Part shown: positions 18,699-27,787 of the stretch, piece by piece
Layout of the letters: every line of letters starts with the position of its first letter
Position numbering within the stretch: the stretch's first letter is position 1
DNA from: CAZEER01 sp964586315
GTDB taxonomy: Bacteria > Fidelibacterota > Marinisomatia > Marinisomatales > UBA1611
Assembly: GCA_964586315.1 (NCBI GenBank)
Contig: CAZPHE010000002.1
Coordinates: 1-64,000, forward strand
Reading direction: 5' to 3'
Length of the DNA: 64,000 nt
Translations under genes and position numbers: made by a program
Notes under the pieces: model-generated
The model's input: the letters and a program-made list of their open reading frames with translations, nothing else
What the model was told of the DNA's origin: nothing
The model's database searches: none

Positions 18699-18738
18699 GC
18701 GTATTCTCTAGATAATTTTAACAAATTAACAGATAGAT

Positions 18739-19443
18739 TTACCAGTGTTCTTTATTTGAATTAAGTTGTGCGATGAGTGTAAACCACGGTGTTTTTACTT
18801 TAGCTGCAATTATAATTTTTCGTTTTGTTTTTGAAACCCACAATTCCCTTACAAAGTTTTCCTTTATAATATATTTCATAAAATAGTCTGTAGATTTTAG
18901 AATTGTATTTAAAGAATCATTAATGTTTATATCTAATCTATAATGATCACATAAAATAGAATCCTTTCCATTCCAAGCAAATGATGAATCTGACCAAACA
19001 AATCTAGCTTTTCCTAATTTTCCTTCATGTTCATAATTAAACCATTTAGTATCTAACTCATCATATGTTTTGGATTGCACCATTGCAATCATAGTAAAAA
19101 TTGTATGTACGGGTTTTGAAATTAAAATTTTTTGTTTTTTATTATATATAAGGCTCTTATTGGAATCAATAATAGCAAATAAATTGTTTTTATAAGTTCC
19201 TTGCTGAATATTTTTACCCCAACTTTTTAAATTAAAAGTTTTAGAATCATAATTGGCGCTATAATCATTTTTTGTCGGCCAAATCATATCTAAGAGCCCT
19301 CTATTTTGCGCAACAAACTCGATTTTACCGGAATCATGAATTATTTGTGTTACATCAGTAGTATGGAATCCAAGGATTTTTATTTTATAAGATTGACAAA
19401 AAATTTGACTTAAAAGAAATAAAAGAAAGAGAATTTTTTTCAT
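18739..19443 (-). CDS. Secreted DUF3108-like hypothetical protein
   Basis: 234 residues from the ATG at 19443, which is followed by a signal peptide (MKKILFLLFLLSQIFCQ); reading further upstream to 19524 would only add residues from inside the glycosyltransferase gene. The mature region has the beta-rich pattern of DUF3108-type periplasmic proteins: SKPVHTIFTMIAMVQ, a lysine-rich strand KQKILISK and a final LWVSKTKRKIIIAAKVKTP. The family assignment is by pattern only. The start overlaps the stop of the GT2 gene by four bases (ATGA), so the two are translationally coupled. Confidence 0.6.
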   Translation of the reverse strand: MKKILFLLFLLSQIFCQSYKIKILGFHTTDVTQIIHDSGKIEFVAQNRGLLDMIWPTKNDYSANYDSKTFNLKSWGKNIQQGTYKNNLFAIIDSNKSLIYNKKQKILISKPVHTIFTMIAMVQSKTYDELDTKWFNYEHEGKLGKARFVWSDSSFAWNGKDSILCDHYRLDININDSLNTILKSTDYFMKYIIKENFVRELWVSKTKRKIIIAAKVKTPWFTLIAQLNSNKEHW

Positions 19444-20531
19444 GTTTTCCAAGTGAACTTCCCTCTTAATCCTAAAGTCCCGACTATCAGAATGTATAAA
19501 GGCTGTAATATGCTCCAAATACAATAAATTGGTATGTTTACTTTTTTTTCAAATAACATTTTACCAAAAAAAACAACAATACTATCTAAAATAAATTTTA
19601 TAGTATATAATATGAACCAATGAGAATTAAATATTATAGATAGGATAATCATAATATTATATGAAAATGATGTTAGTAAGAACATAAAGAACAAAGGATT
19701 CTGTTTAAAATTTTCTTTAGAATTTGATGACCATCGTATTCGTTGATTTAAAAATTCTTTCACAGATGATAAAGGCTGTGTAGTCACAAAAGAATTTGGA
19801 TCAATATGTAAATAACCTGTTTTAAGTTTTGATATTGTTTGTACTAAGTACATATCATCCCCGGAAATTTTATTTTTCACAGCGTCAAATCCTCCAATGG
19901 AAATAAAATCATCTTTTAAATAGGCAAGGTTTTGACCAGTACCTGACCAATATTGTTTCCAACCAGCAGCTCCTGAATTAGCGATTATTATAGCTAAAAA
20001 ATCTATTGCCTGATATTGTGCAAAAAGATTGTTGTTTTTGTTGGAAATTTCGGAATACCCAATAGTAATAGCATTATTAGTTATAACACTATAAGCCATA
20101 CTAGACACCCAAAATTTTCCTACTCGGCAATCTGCATCAGTGGTGATAATTACTTCGCCGGATGCCATTTCTATTCCTTTTGATAGTGCGTGTTTTTTTG
20201 GCGTCATATTTTTTGATGGTTTATCAACCTTAATATGTTTTATAAAAGCAAAATTTTTTGAAGCTTCCTCTAATATATTTGGTGTTGAATCGGTAGACCG
20301 ATCGTCAACAAAAATCACTTCGATTTTATCTAAAGAATATTCTTGGCTGATTAAATCTTGTATCAAATCTGGTAAATTCAATTCCTCGTTTCGTGCAGCA
20401 ATTACTACTGAAATATTAGGAAGCGAGGATGTGGTTTTAATAGGTAGTTTAGAATGTTTAAATAAACCAGAAACTATAAATAAAATGAAAAATAGATATA
20501 AAAATGCCCAGAATACTAAAATGTAAAACAA
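19440..20531 (-). CDS. Membrane glycosyltransferase family 2
   Basis: 363 residues starting at a TTG (20531), since no in-frame ATG lies before the catalytic domain. An N-terminal membrane helix (3-24) is followed by a GT2 domain with VVIAARNEELNLP (41-53), FVDDRSTDST, the DxD motif TTDADCR and the QRIRW motif typical of processive-like or cell-wall GT2 enzymes. Three C-terminal helices anchor it in the membrane. The sugar and acceptor are unknown. It lies three bases after mgtE and overlaps the DUF3108-like gene. Confidence 0.85.
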   Translation of the reverse strand: MFYILVFWAFLYLFFILFIVSGLFKHSKLPIKTTSSLPNISVVIAARNEELNLPDLIQDLISQEYSLDKIEVIFVDDRSTDSTPNILEEASKNFAFIKHIKVDKPSKNMTPKKHALSKGIEMASGEVIITTDADCRVGKFWVSSMAYSVITNNAITIGYSEISNKNNNLFAQYQAIDFLAIIIANSGAAGWKQYWSGTGQNLAYLKDDFISIGGFDAVKNKISGDDMYLVQTISKLKTGYLHIDPNSFVTTQPLSSVKEFLNQRIRWSSNSKENFKQNPLFFMFLLTSFSYNIMIILSIIFNSHWFILYTIKFILDSIVVFFGKMLFEKKVNIPIYCIWSILQPLYILIVGTLGLRGKFTWKT

Positions 20532-20534
20532 GTT

Positions 20535-21905
20535 TTAAATAGTAAGTAATGCACCAGCAATTAAAAAGTAAAACAAAACACCAAGTATATCAATACTTGT
20601 TGTTACAAATGGTCCTGTTGCCACTGCAGGATCAATATCTAATTTCCTTAAAATAAGAGGGGTAAAGGTTCCAACGCCTGCTGCAAGTAGCATAGAACTG
20701 CAGATGCTTAAACCAACAACAAGACCTATTAAAGGATCTGTATTCATAAATTTATAATTCGCAAAAAGACCTAACATAAATCCATAAAGAATTCCTAAAA
20801 GCAAGCCCACTCGTAATTCTTTAAAAAGAATTTTTAATTCGTTTCCAATCTCGATTCTTCCTGTAGCGATCCCACGTACGACAATAGTTGATGATTGTGT
20901 CCCAATATTTCCTCCCATGCCTATAATAACAGGGATAAAAGCAGCAAGAGCAATAATGTTTTCAAGCATATTCTCAAAAACGCCTATAATTGATGCTGCA
21001 ATTATTCCACCGATCCAACTAGCGAATAACCAAGGCAATCTTACTTTTGCATTTTCCCAGCTGGATTTTAAAAGAATTTCTCTATCTTTACCTGCGCCTG
21101 CCATTTGCAAAAAATCCTCTGTTGCTTCTTCTCGAATTACATCTACAACATCATCCACAGTTACAATACCAAGTAGATGATTATCAATATCTACAACCGG
21201 AACAGCGAGATAATTATATTGTGCAACAATTTGTGCTACATCTTCTTGATCCATCTCCGGTCTCACTGAATGCACCTTTTTAATCATTATGTCCTGCAAT
21301 AAAGTATTTTGAGGAGTTGTGGCAAGGGTTCGTAGAGATGCAACACCAACTAAACGGTCATCATTATTTGTAATGTATAAATAAAATACCATTTCCGCTT
21401 CTTTTTGGTCTTGCAAAGTTCGTAGTGCGTCACCACAAGTAGTGTTTTGGTGTAAAGTAAATGTATCTGTTGCCATCATAGATCCTGCAGAGTCTTCTGG
21501 ATATGCCATGATCTCTTCAATCTCTTCCTGTTCTTCTGTGTTTAAAAGATCTATAACAGATTGTGCTTGTTCATTTTCCAATGCTCCTAAAATATAACTT
21601 TGATCATTTGTTGATGCATTTTGAATTAATTTAGCTATGTGTTCTGAATTCTCCGTATTTAGCAATTTTTCAATGATAGTATCATCTAATTCAATTAAAA
21701 ACTCTAAAATCAGTTCATTGGTTTGCATTAATTTGAAGACTTGTTTTTGTTGTTCATCATCAAAATATCGAAATACAATTGCTAGATCAGCAGGATGAGT
21801 TTTATTAATTAATTTAAGTAAATTTGTTTGAGCATGACGGCGTAAGAGACGTGCAAATGTATCTTTTAAAATCGTTATTTCATGTTTAAACATTTCTTTT
21901 CTCAT
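20535..21905 (-). CDS. mgtE: Magnesium transporter MgtE
   Basis: Mg2+ channel of the inner membrane, 456 residues, normal for MgtE. The N-terminal helical MgtE_N superhelix covers about 1-130, with EEIEEIMAYPEDSAGSMM leading into a pair of CBS domains (about 135-255: the second has VAQYNYLAVPVVDIDNHLLGIVT). Five membrane helices follow from about 285, including the pore motif FIPVIIGMGGNIGTQSST. In the family the N and CBS domains close the pore when cytosolic Mg2+ is high. It is flanked by the CPBP gene (three bases) and the GT2 gene (three bases). Confidence 0.95.
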   Translation of the reverse strand: MRKEMFKHEITILKDTFARLLRRHAQTNLLKLINKTHPADLAIVFRYFDDEQQKQVFKLMQTNELILEFLIELDDTIIEKLLNTENSEHIAKLIQNASTNDQSYILGALENEQAQSVIDLLNTEEQEEIEEIMAYPEDSAGSMMATDTFTLHQNTTCGDALRTLQDQKEAEMVFYLYITNNDDRLVGVASLRTLATTPQNTLLQDIMIKKVHSVRPEMDQEDVAQIVAQYNYLAVPVVDIDNHLLGIVTVDDVVDVIREEATEDFLQMAGAGKDREILLKSSWENAKVRLPWLFASWIGGIIAASIIGVFENMLENIIALAAFIPVIIGMGGNIGTQSSTIVVRGIATGRIEIGNELKILFKELRVGLLLGILYGFMLGLFANYKFMNTDPLIGLVVGLSICSSMLLAAGVGTFTPLILRKLDIDPAVATGPFVTTSIDILGVLFYFLIAGALLTI

Positions 21906-21908
21906 TTT

Positions 21909-22709
21909 CTAATTATTAACATTATTGATATTTCTAAAACCATGTGTGGTGAAAATAATTGCCATTAAAATAATCCACGGTGAAACATGACCATTCCAAA
22001 CATAGAAAGTGTTTTCATTATATTCTGAAAAGGAAAGTAGCATGGCTATTGCATTGTTTAATCCATGTAAGATTAGTGCCGGAACAACGGAATTAGTTTT
22101 CCAAGATAAAAATCCAAGAATCACTCCTAAAAAGTAAATTTGGATAAACCAGTATAAATTCATGTGTATAATACTGAATAATAAAGCGGTTACAAGAATA
22201 GAGCGTGTTATATCCTTCCAATGTTTTTCAAGAAACTGCTGTAAAAAACCTCGAAAAAGTAATTCTTCACCTATGGGGGCTAATATGGCAACCGCGAAAA
22301 ACAATAGGATAAATCCAGTCGTTGATTCAGGTTTTAATAGAGTGTTTAAATCAATAATATATTCTGGTGCAGGAAAAAATATTTGTATTATTCGATCCAA
22401 TTCATCAGAAAGAATAATCAGTCCGAGTGAAAAAATTATGGTAGAAATCATGATTTTTACGGTTATAGGATTGAAGCGAATTGTTTTTAATATTGGTTCT
22501 TTTCTTGATTTGAGAAAAAAAATCAATGGTAGAAGCATAAACCCTTGTCCGATAATAAATGAAATAAAAGTATAAAATTTTTGTGGTGCATCTGGATTTG
22601 ACAGACCAATCCCTAATACAATTCCTCCAGAAATAAATGCTGTTAAGATAGATATTATAACAATAATAAATGCAGTTCTAATACCATATGAATTTTGCAT
22701 AAATGCCAT
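21909..22709 (-). CDS. CPBP family intramembrane metalloprotease
   Basis: 266 residues with about seven or eight membrane helices. The CAAX-protease/bacteriocin-processing signature is complete: Glu148-Glu149 and Arg153 in GEELLFRGF, His182 in FSIIHMN and His215 plus Asn219 in LILHGLNNA. Such proteins cleave within the membrane or act as scaffolds; the substrate here is unknown. It ends three bases before mgtE on the same strand and is probably the first gene of that transcript. Confidence 0.88.
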   Translation of the reverse strand: MAFMQNSYGIRTAFIIVIISILTAFISGGIVLGIGLSNPDAPQKFYTFISFIIGQGFMLLPLIFFLKSRKEPILKTIRFNPITVKIMISTIIFSLGLIILSDELDRIIQIFFPAPEYIIDLNTLLKPESTTGFILLFFAVAILAPIGEELLFRGFLQQFLEKHWKDITRSILVTALLFSIIHMNLYWFIQIYFLGVILGFLSWKTNSVVPALILHGLNNAIAMLLSFSEYNENTFYVWNGHVSPWIILMAIIFTTHGFRNINNVNN

Positions 22710-22776
22710 GTCCCTAATGTTCTATTTTAAAACTTACAATAATCAACGCAATTTAAGAAAAGGTGATCAAAAACTA

Positions 22777-22795
22777 TAATCTAATTAATAGATTA
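22777..22795 (-). terminator. Weak rho-independent terminator after the RNA methyltransferase gene
   Basis: Stem TAATCT/AGATTA with a 7-base loop, followed on the minus strand by TAG and five T. The stem is AT-only, so termination strength is doubtful. It sits in the 100-base gap between the methyltransferase stop and the CPBP start. Confidence 0.4.
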
Positions 22796-22809
22796 TTAAA
22801 TATGAATCT

Positions 22810-23559
22810 TTAGGTATTATTAAAATCACTCAGAAAGTACATTAGAATAGACCCCGCAGATGCAACATTGAGGGATTCTCCAACTCCTTTCTTTTTTATA
22901 CCTATAAGGTGATCAATATATTGTTGGTTTTTTTCTCTTAAACCATGTGCTTCATTTCCCAATACCAGTACGCATTTTTTAGGAAATTTAAATTCTTTAA
23001 CAATTTGTCCTCTGTGGTCACCCGCAACTATTTTGTGTGTATAATGAAACTTTTTTAATTGAATATTGTAATGAATAACAATCTTAAAATGAGCTCCCAT
23101 TCCTGCTCTAACTACTTTAGGGTTATATGGATCTACACATTTGGATGACAATGCAATATTTTTTAATCCAAACCACGCTGCGGAGCGCATTAATGTTCCC
23201 ATATTCCCAGGGTCAGATATTCTATCTAGATACAACCAACGATCGGTTTTTAAATTTAGAACATATTGTTTTGGAATCTTACAAACTGCTCCAATGCCTG
23301 AAGGTGATTTAGTAAAACTTATTTTTTCAAATTTTTTACTTGAAATAATAACAGGTACGATTTGTTTTTCAATTAAGTTTTTTATCCAGGTTTCATTTGT
23401 GTTTTTAAAATGATCCGTACAAAACACTGAGGAGAACCTTGTTTTACAATCTAATGCAGTTTGAACTAATCGTTTTCCTTCTAATAAAAATTCTCCATAC
23501 TGCTTTCGATATTTAAGATATTTTAAAGATTGTATCTTTTTATAATTATTGACCTTCAT
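22810..23559 (-). CDS. TrmH/SpoU family RNA 2'-O-ribose methyltransferase
   Basis: SAM-dependent methyltransferase acting on rRNA or tRNA ribose. About 249 residues. An N-terminal substrate-binding region (VPVIISSKKFEKIS, PSGIGAVCKIP) precedes the SPOUT domain with its three knot motifs: DPGNMGTLMRSA, LGNEAHGL and GIKKKGVGESLNVASAGSIL. The ATG at 23559 is preferred to a GTG one codon earlier. The exact target (RlmB-like, TsnR-like or other) cannot be read from sequence alone. Confidence 0.88.
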   Translation of the reverse strand: MKVNNYKKIQSLKYLKYRKQYGEFLLEGKRLVQTALDCKTRFSSVFCTDHFKNTNETWIKNLIEKQIVPVIISSKKFEKISFTKSPSGIGAVCKIPKQYVLNLKTDRWLYLDRISDPGNMGTLMRSAAWFGLKNIALSSKCVDPYNPKVVRAGMGAHFKIVIHYNIQLKKFHYTHKIVAGDHRGQIVKEFKFPKKCVLVLGNEAHGLREKNQQYIDHLIGIKKKGVGESLNVASAGSILMYFLSDFNNT

Positions 23560-23562
23560 CAC

Positions 23563-23700
23563 ATATTTTGTTTACGTGTTTTGAATATATAATATTATTA
23601 TAGTATTAATTAATTCCAAGATGGATTATTAGAAGAATTCTATCTTGGTAGACCCGAACATGACCGGTAATTTTAGCTCCATTCTTTAAATGTGTTATTT
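23563..23700 (+). promoter_or_regulatory. proS upstream region with hairpin
   Basis: Divergent intergenic region. It contains TATAAT at 23588-23593 and a 10-pair hairpin (23616-23648; left arm CCAAGATGGA, right arm TCTATCTTGG with one G-U pair) ahead of proS. I checked for a T-box: the conserved TGGNACCGCG sequence is not present. The hairpin could be leader structure or a terminator-like element without a T-run. Confidence 0.4.
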
Positions 23701-25162
23701 ATGAATAAAGGATTACCTGATCGAACAAAAGATTTTTCCGCTTGGTATAATCAAGTTGTTAATAAAGCTGGGCTAGCTGATCATGGTCCGGTAAAAGGGA
23801 CAATGGTAATTAAACCCTATGGTTTTCAACTATGGGATAATATTAAAGAGTCATTTGATAAAATGATTAAGAACTCGGGTCATGTTAATGCTTATTTTCC
23901 ATTATTCATTCCAAAATCGTTTTTATCCAAAGAAGCAGAACATGTAGAAGGGTTTGCGAAAGAATGTGCGGTTGTTACTCATACACGCCTGAAAGCTGAT
24001 AAAAAAGGTGTGATTGTGGATCCTGAATCAAAATTAGAAGAAGAAATTATTGTACGTCCTACATCTGAAACGGTCATTTGGTCAATGTATAAAANNNNNN
24101 NNNNCATATAGAGATTTACCAATACTTATTAACCAATGGGCTAATGTAGTACGATGGGAAATGCGGACACGGCTCTTTCTCCGCACAAGTGAATTTCTTT
24201 GGCAAGAAGGTCATACTGCTCATGCAAATCAAGAAGAAGCTCAAAAAGAAACTTTGGATATTTTAGAGCTTTATCGACAATTGGCTGAAGATTATTTAGC
24301 TTTGCCCGTATATGTTGGATTAAAAACTGATTCCGAAAAATTTGCTGGAGCAGAAAAAACGTATTGTATCGAAGCTATGATGGGAGACAAACGTGCTTTA
24401 CAAGCAGGTACATCCCACAATCTTGGTCAAAATTTTGCGAAGGCATTTGATGTTACTTTTCAAACTAAAGATAATAAAGAGGAATATGTTTGGGCAACAA
24501 GTTGGGGTGTAAGTACCCGGTTGGTAGGAGCGGTTATTTTAGCACACGGAGATGATAGAGGGCTAAGATTACCGCCTCGTATCGCCCCAATCCAGATTGT
24601 TATGATCCCGATTACTAGAAATGATGGTCAAGTAAAGGATGTGAAACAATATATTAAACCTATCATTAAATCATTAAAAAAATCAGATATACGTATTCAA
24701 GAAGATTGGACGAATAATTCTCCAGGATTTAAATTTAATCAATGGGAAATGAAAGGTGTTCCTCTTAGAATGGAAATAGGACCAAAAGATATTGCAAAAA
24801 ATAATATTGTATTAGTTAGAAGAGATTCGGGAAAAAAAATAATTTTAAATAAAAAGGAAGTATTGCAACAAATTCCAAAGTTACTTAATGAAATTCAAAG
24901 TAGTTTATTGAACCAGGCTTTGGATTTTCGCGATAGGAATACTCATTCTGTATCTAATTATGAAGAATTTAAATTAATTATTGATAGAGGTGGTTTCGTA
25001 AAGTGTGGATGGAATGGAAGGTCTAGCACTGAAACAAAAATAAAAGAAGATACAAAAGCCACTATTCGTTGTATCCCATTTGATGAAAACCCGAAGGCCT
25101 TGAAATGTGTCTTTTCAGGAGAAGCAGCCAAACATGAGGTAATATTTGCTAAAGCATATTAA
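23701..25162 (+). CDS. proS: Prolyl-tRNA synthetase (archaeal/eukaryotic type), interrupted by an assembly gap
   Basis: Class II aminoacyl-tRNA synthetase charging tRNA-Pro. The N-terminal part reaches RPTSETVIWSMYK; after ten N the reading resumes at YRDLPILINQWANVVRWEMRTR, then motif 2 with FLRTSEFLWQEGHTAHA, HNLGQNFAKAFDV and motif 3 LAHGDDRGLRLPPR. It lacks the INS editing domain and has the C-terminal zinc-domain region, as in the Thermus/archaeal ProS. The two halves lie in different frames only because the gap is written as ten bases: a 12-base gap encoding about K-W-I-x-S would restore one frame. Start taken at ATG 23701; a GTG at 23692 is possible. Confidence 0.93.
24095..24104. other. 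Assembly gap (10 N)
   Basis: Ten N inside proS. Flanking protein sequence matches the conserved stretch either side of a 4-5 residue loop, so the true missing length is most likely 12 bases. It is a placeholder-sized gap, not a biological frameshift. Confidence 0.95.
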
Positions 25163-25177
25163 ATCGTGTTTTTTTAA

Positions 25178-25864
25178 ATGATTGTTCATACTCCTGCAAT
25201 TGTATTAAAATCGTTTCCTTATGGTGAAACATCACTTATTGCTAAATGTTTTTCCCAAAATAATGGTAAAATAAGTTTAATTATAAAAGGAGCAAAAAGT
25301 AAAAGATCACCAAAGTTTTCTCAATTTCAACCATTAAGTTATATTGATCTTATATATAATAATAAACCGGATCGAACATTACAGATTCTATCTAAAGTAA
25401 ATTTTAGGGAATATTGGCCAAAGATATTGGACGATCTTCATAGCGTTTCTCTGGCTATGGCAATTTTAGATATTACAGATAAAACTCTCACTGATAGCGA
25501 CCCGCATCCGAAGCTATTTTCTATTTTAGTGAATACCTTACGTTCCTATAATACAAAAGAATCAGATTATAATTTATTATTCTGGTTTTATGAATGTGCG
25601 CTTCTCACACATCTTGGTTTTCAACCTTCTTTAGAAAAATTAAAATTTCCTGGGCTTATATTACCTGATCCAAATAGCGGGCCAAATAGTGGTGCAATTC
25701 TTGCAAGTTTGTTTGCAGGAGATATTAAAAATTTGCCAAAAGAAAAAGTTACTCAAATTGATCGAACAATAATAAGTGAGTTTCTTTGGCTTTTATTATG
25801 CTATCATTTTGAAGATCTAGTAAAAATAAAATCAATAAAAATTGCAAAAAAAATTCTTAAATAA
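25178..25864 (+). CDS. recO: DNA repair protein RecO
   Basis: Recombination mediator that helps load RecA onto SSB-coated single-stranded DNA. 228 residues: N-terminal OB fold beginning VHTPAIVLKSFPYGETSLIAK with the basic strand LIIKGAKSKRSPK, then a helical C-terminal domain (YECALLTHLGFQPSLE). The zinc-binding cysteines found in several RecO proteins are absent, as in the E. coli protein. It follows proS by 15 bases on the same strand. Confidence 0.88.
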   Translation: MIVHTPAIVLKSFPYGETSLIAKCFSQNNGKISLIIKGAKSKRSPKFSQFQPLSYIDLIYNNKPDRTLQILSKVNFREYWPKILDDLHSVSLAMAILDITDKTLTDSDPHPKLFSILVNTLRSYNTKESDYNLLFWFYECALLTHLGFQPSLEKLKFPGLILPDPNSGPNSGAILASLFAGDIKNLPKEKVTQIDRTIISEFLWLLLCYHFEDLVKIKSIKIAKKILK

Positions 25865-25973
25865 AATCGTTCTTACAGTTTCGATTTTAAAAAAATTAAG
25901 GAATTATAATAAAAAAATGATATTACAGTGAAACTATGTCCATATTGATTATTTATGTATATTCACGTAAATA

Positions 25974-26801
25974 ATGAAATTTCAATTTCAATCAAATCCT
26001 AGCCAGTTTTCTTACCGGCCATCTGTGTTTACTGATGCCATCAAAGTATTAGTATCAATTAATTTTTGTATATTTGTTTTGCAAACTCTTTCCAGTGCAG
26101 AAAATCTTTTTTTCCCTTTATTTGGATTAGTACCAAATGCGGTTTGGTCAGATTTTATGATTTGGCAACCATTTACTTATATGTTTTTTCATGGTGATAT
26201 TTGGCATGTTCTAATTAATATGTTTGTATTATGGATGTTTGGAAGTGAGTTAGAACGTTTGTGGGGGAAAAAAGTTTTTTTAAATTATTATTTTACCACA
26301 GGTATTGGTTCAGGCATCATAACAATGTTTTTTGGATTACAATCAATGATTCCAATTGTAGGAGCAAGCGGTGCTGTTTATGGAGTGTTAGTTGCTTATG
26401 GTTTAACGTATCCTAATCGAACTGTATATTTATACGGACTGATTCCAATCAAATCATTATGGTTTACTATTGGGATAGGATTCATTGCATTTTTATCATC
26501 TTTTAATAATGGTTCACAAATTAGTCATCTGACTCATTTATCAGGAATGATAATAGGTTATGTGATATTGAAAAAACCAATTAATTGGAGAATTTTATGG
26601 TTTTCAATTTCTAAAAAGATAGTGGAGTATAGGATTCAAAAAGAAGAAAAAAAATTTTCAGAGCAATATGCAATAGAAATAGATGTTGATAGAATTCTTG
26701 ATAAAATTAATAGAAAAGGTTTCAACAGCCTTTCACAGGAAGAACAAGATCGATTATATCAAGGAAGTCAATCTTTATCAAAAAATAAGAAAAAGGATTA
26801 A
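25974..26801 (+). CDS. Rhomboid family intramembrane serine protease
   Basis: 275 residues with six membrane helices. Catalytic dyad: Ser132 in VGASGAVYG and His188 in THLSG; Asn82 in HVLINM is the usual oxyanion residue, and the L1 loop WxPFTYMFFHGDIWH is present. A cytosolic C-terminal tail (about 235-270: VDRILDKINRKGFNSLSQEE) resembles the small domain often found at the end of FCB-group rhomboids. Substrates unknown. A 109-base gap separates it from recO. Confidence 0.92.
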   Translation: MKFQFQSNPSQFSYRPSVFTDAIKVLVSINFCIFVLQTLSSAENLFFPLFGLVPNAVWSDFMIWQPFTYMFFHGDIWHVLINMFVLWMFGSELERLWGKKVFLNYYFTTGIGSGIITMFFGLQSMIPIVGASGAVYGVLVAYGLTYPNRTVYLYGLIPIKSLWFTIGIGFIAFLSSFNNGSQISHLTHLSGMIIGYVILKKPINWRILWFSISKKIVEYRIQKEEKKFSEQYAIEIDVDRILDKINRKGFNSLSQEEQDRLYQGSQSLSKNKKKD

Positions 26802-26889
26802 ATCATTGTTTTAATTTCTAGTTAATTCTAGTATTATTATGGAAAAACAAAATTTTTTAATTACAATAATAAAAACATATAAATAGCTT

Positions 26890-27735
26890 ATGTCAAATGA
26901 TGAAAAAAAAGCCAGTTTGGATTTAGGTTCTCCTATCGGTATTTCTTTGGGTGTAATTATTATTCTTATTGGCATATATTTGCAAGAATCAGATGATACT
27001 TTTTTCACGATGCTTTTGTGGTTTTACCAATCGGCTTCTTTAATTATTGTACTAGGAAGTACTATGGCAGCAGCAATAGTTGCAATCCCGATTTCAACAC
27101 TAAAAAATATTCCTGCTGTAGCAGGAATATTAATGAGGAACTTAGATTTTGATTATTTGGCTGTGATTGATCAAATTTTAACAAAAGCAACTAAGGGCAG
27201 AAAAGAAGGTCTTTTTTCGTTAGAAAAAGATATGCATGATATAAAAGATCCCTTTTTCGCAAGTTTTTTAGAGCTTGCCATTATTGAAAGAGATCAAAAA
27301 AAATTAAAAGATTTTATGTATATGGAAATGAAAAACATATCTAGTCGCCATGAAGCTGGGGCTGAATTATTTACCTTTATGGGAACTTATGCTCCTGCAT
27401 TTGGAATGATGGGTACAGTGATGGGTTTAATTGTTATGATGAACGGTTTTGATACTGGAGGAAGCGGTGCAGTGGCAGAAAAATTTAAAGTTCTTTTAGA
27501 AGGGATGGGAACTGCTTTAATAACAACTCTTTATGGAGTGATTTTTGCAAATTTAATATTTTTACCTACAGCTGCTAAGCTTGAACGTCGATCAGAAAAT
27601 GAATTAAGGCACAAAGAAATTGTAACAGAAGGGATTCTTGCTATTCATGCAAGAGAACATCCAATTATCATTAAAGATAAACTGCTTAGTTTTGTACCAA
27701 AAAATATCAAAGCTATTGCTAAAGCTGATGATTAG
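26890..27735 (+). CDS. motA: MotA/PomA-like stator protein
   Basis: Inner-membrane ion-channel subunit, 281 residues. Helices 1-2 lie at about 14-32 and 38-62, the cytoplasmic loop carries GRKEGLFSLEKD (charged Arg and Glu as in motor-contacting MotA loops), and helices 3-4 contain the conserved YAPAFGMMGTVMGLI, with the channel Pro, and GMGTALITTLYGVIFANL. It is a stator-type MotA rather than a short TolQ/ExbB. The partner MotB-like gene begins 52 bases downstream. No flagellar gene is seen in the window, so the machine it drives is not known. Confidence 0.85.
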   Translation: MSNDEKKASLDLGSPIGISLGVIIILIGIYLQESDDTFFTMLLWFYQSASLIIVLGSTMAAAIVAIPISTLKNIPAVAGILMRNLDFDYLAVIDQILTKATKGRKEGLFSLEKDMHDIKDPFFASFLELAIIERDQKKLKDFMYMEMKNISSRHEAGAELFTFMGTYAPAFGMMGTVMGLIVMMNGFDTGGSGAVAEKFKVLLEGMGTALITTLYGVIFANLIFLPTAAKLERRSENELRHKEIVTEGILAIHAREHPIIIKDKLLSFVPKNIKAIAKADD

Positions 27736-27787
27736 TAAGGACAGTTTTTTAGGGGAATATGTTTAATTAAATATATAAAAAAATAAA

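Noticed and set aside
23563..23700. T-box riboswitch ahead of proS
   Set aside because: A hairpin is present, but the conserved T-box sequence and the antiterminator arrangement are missing.
24050..25162. Separate gene starting just before the N gap
   Set aside because: It is the second half of prolyl-tRNA synthetase; the frame change disappears if the gap is 12 bases rather than 10.
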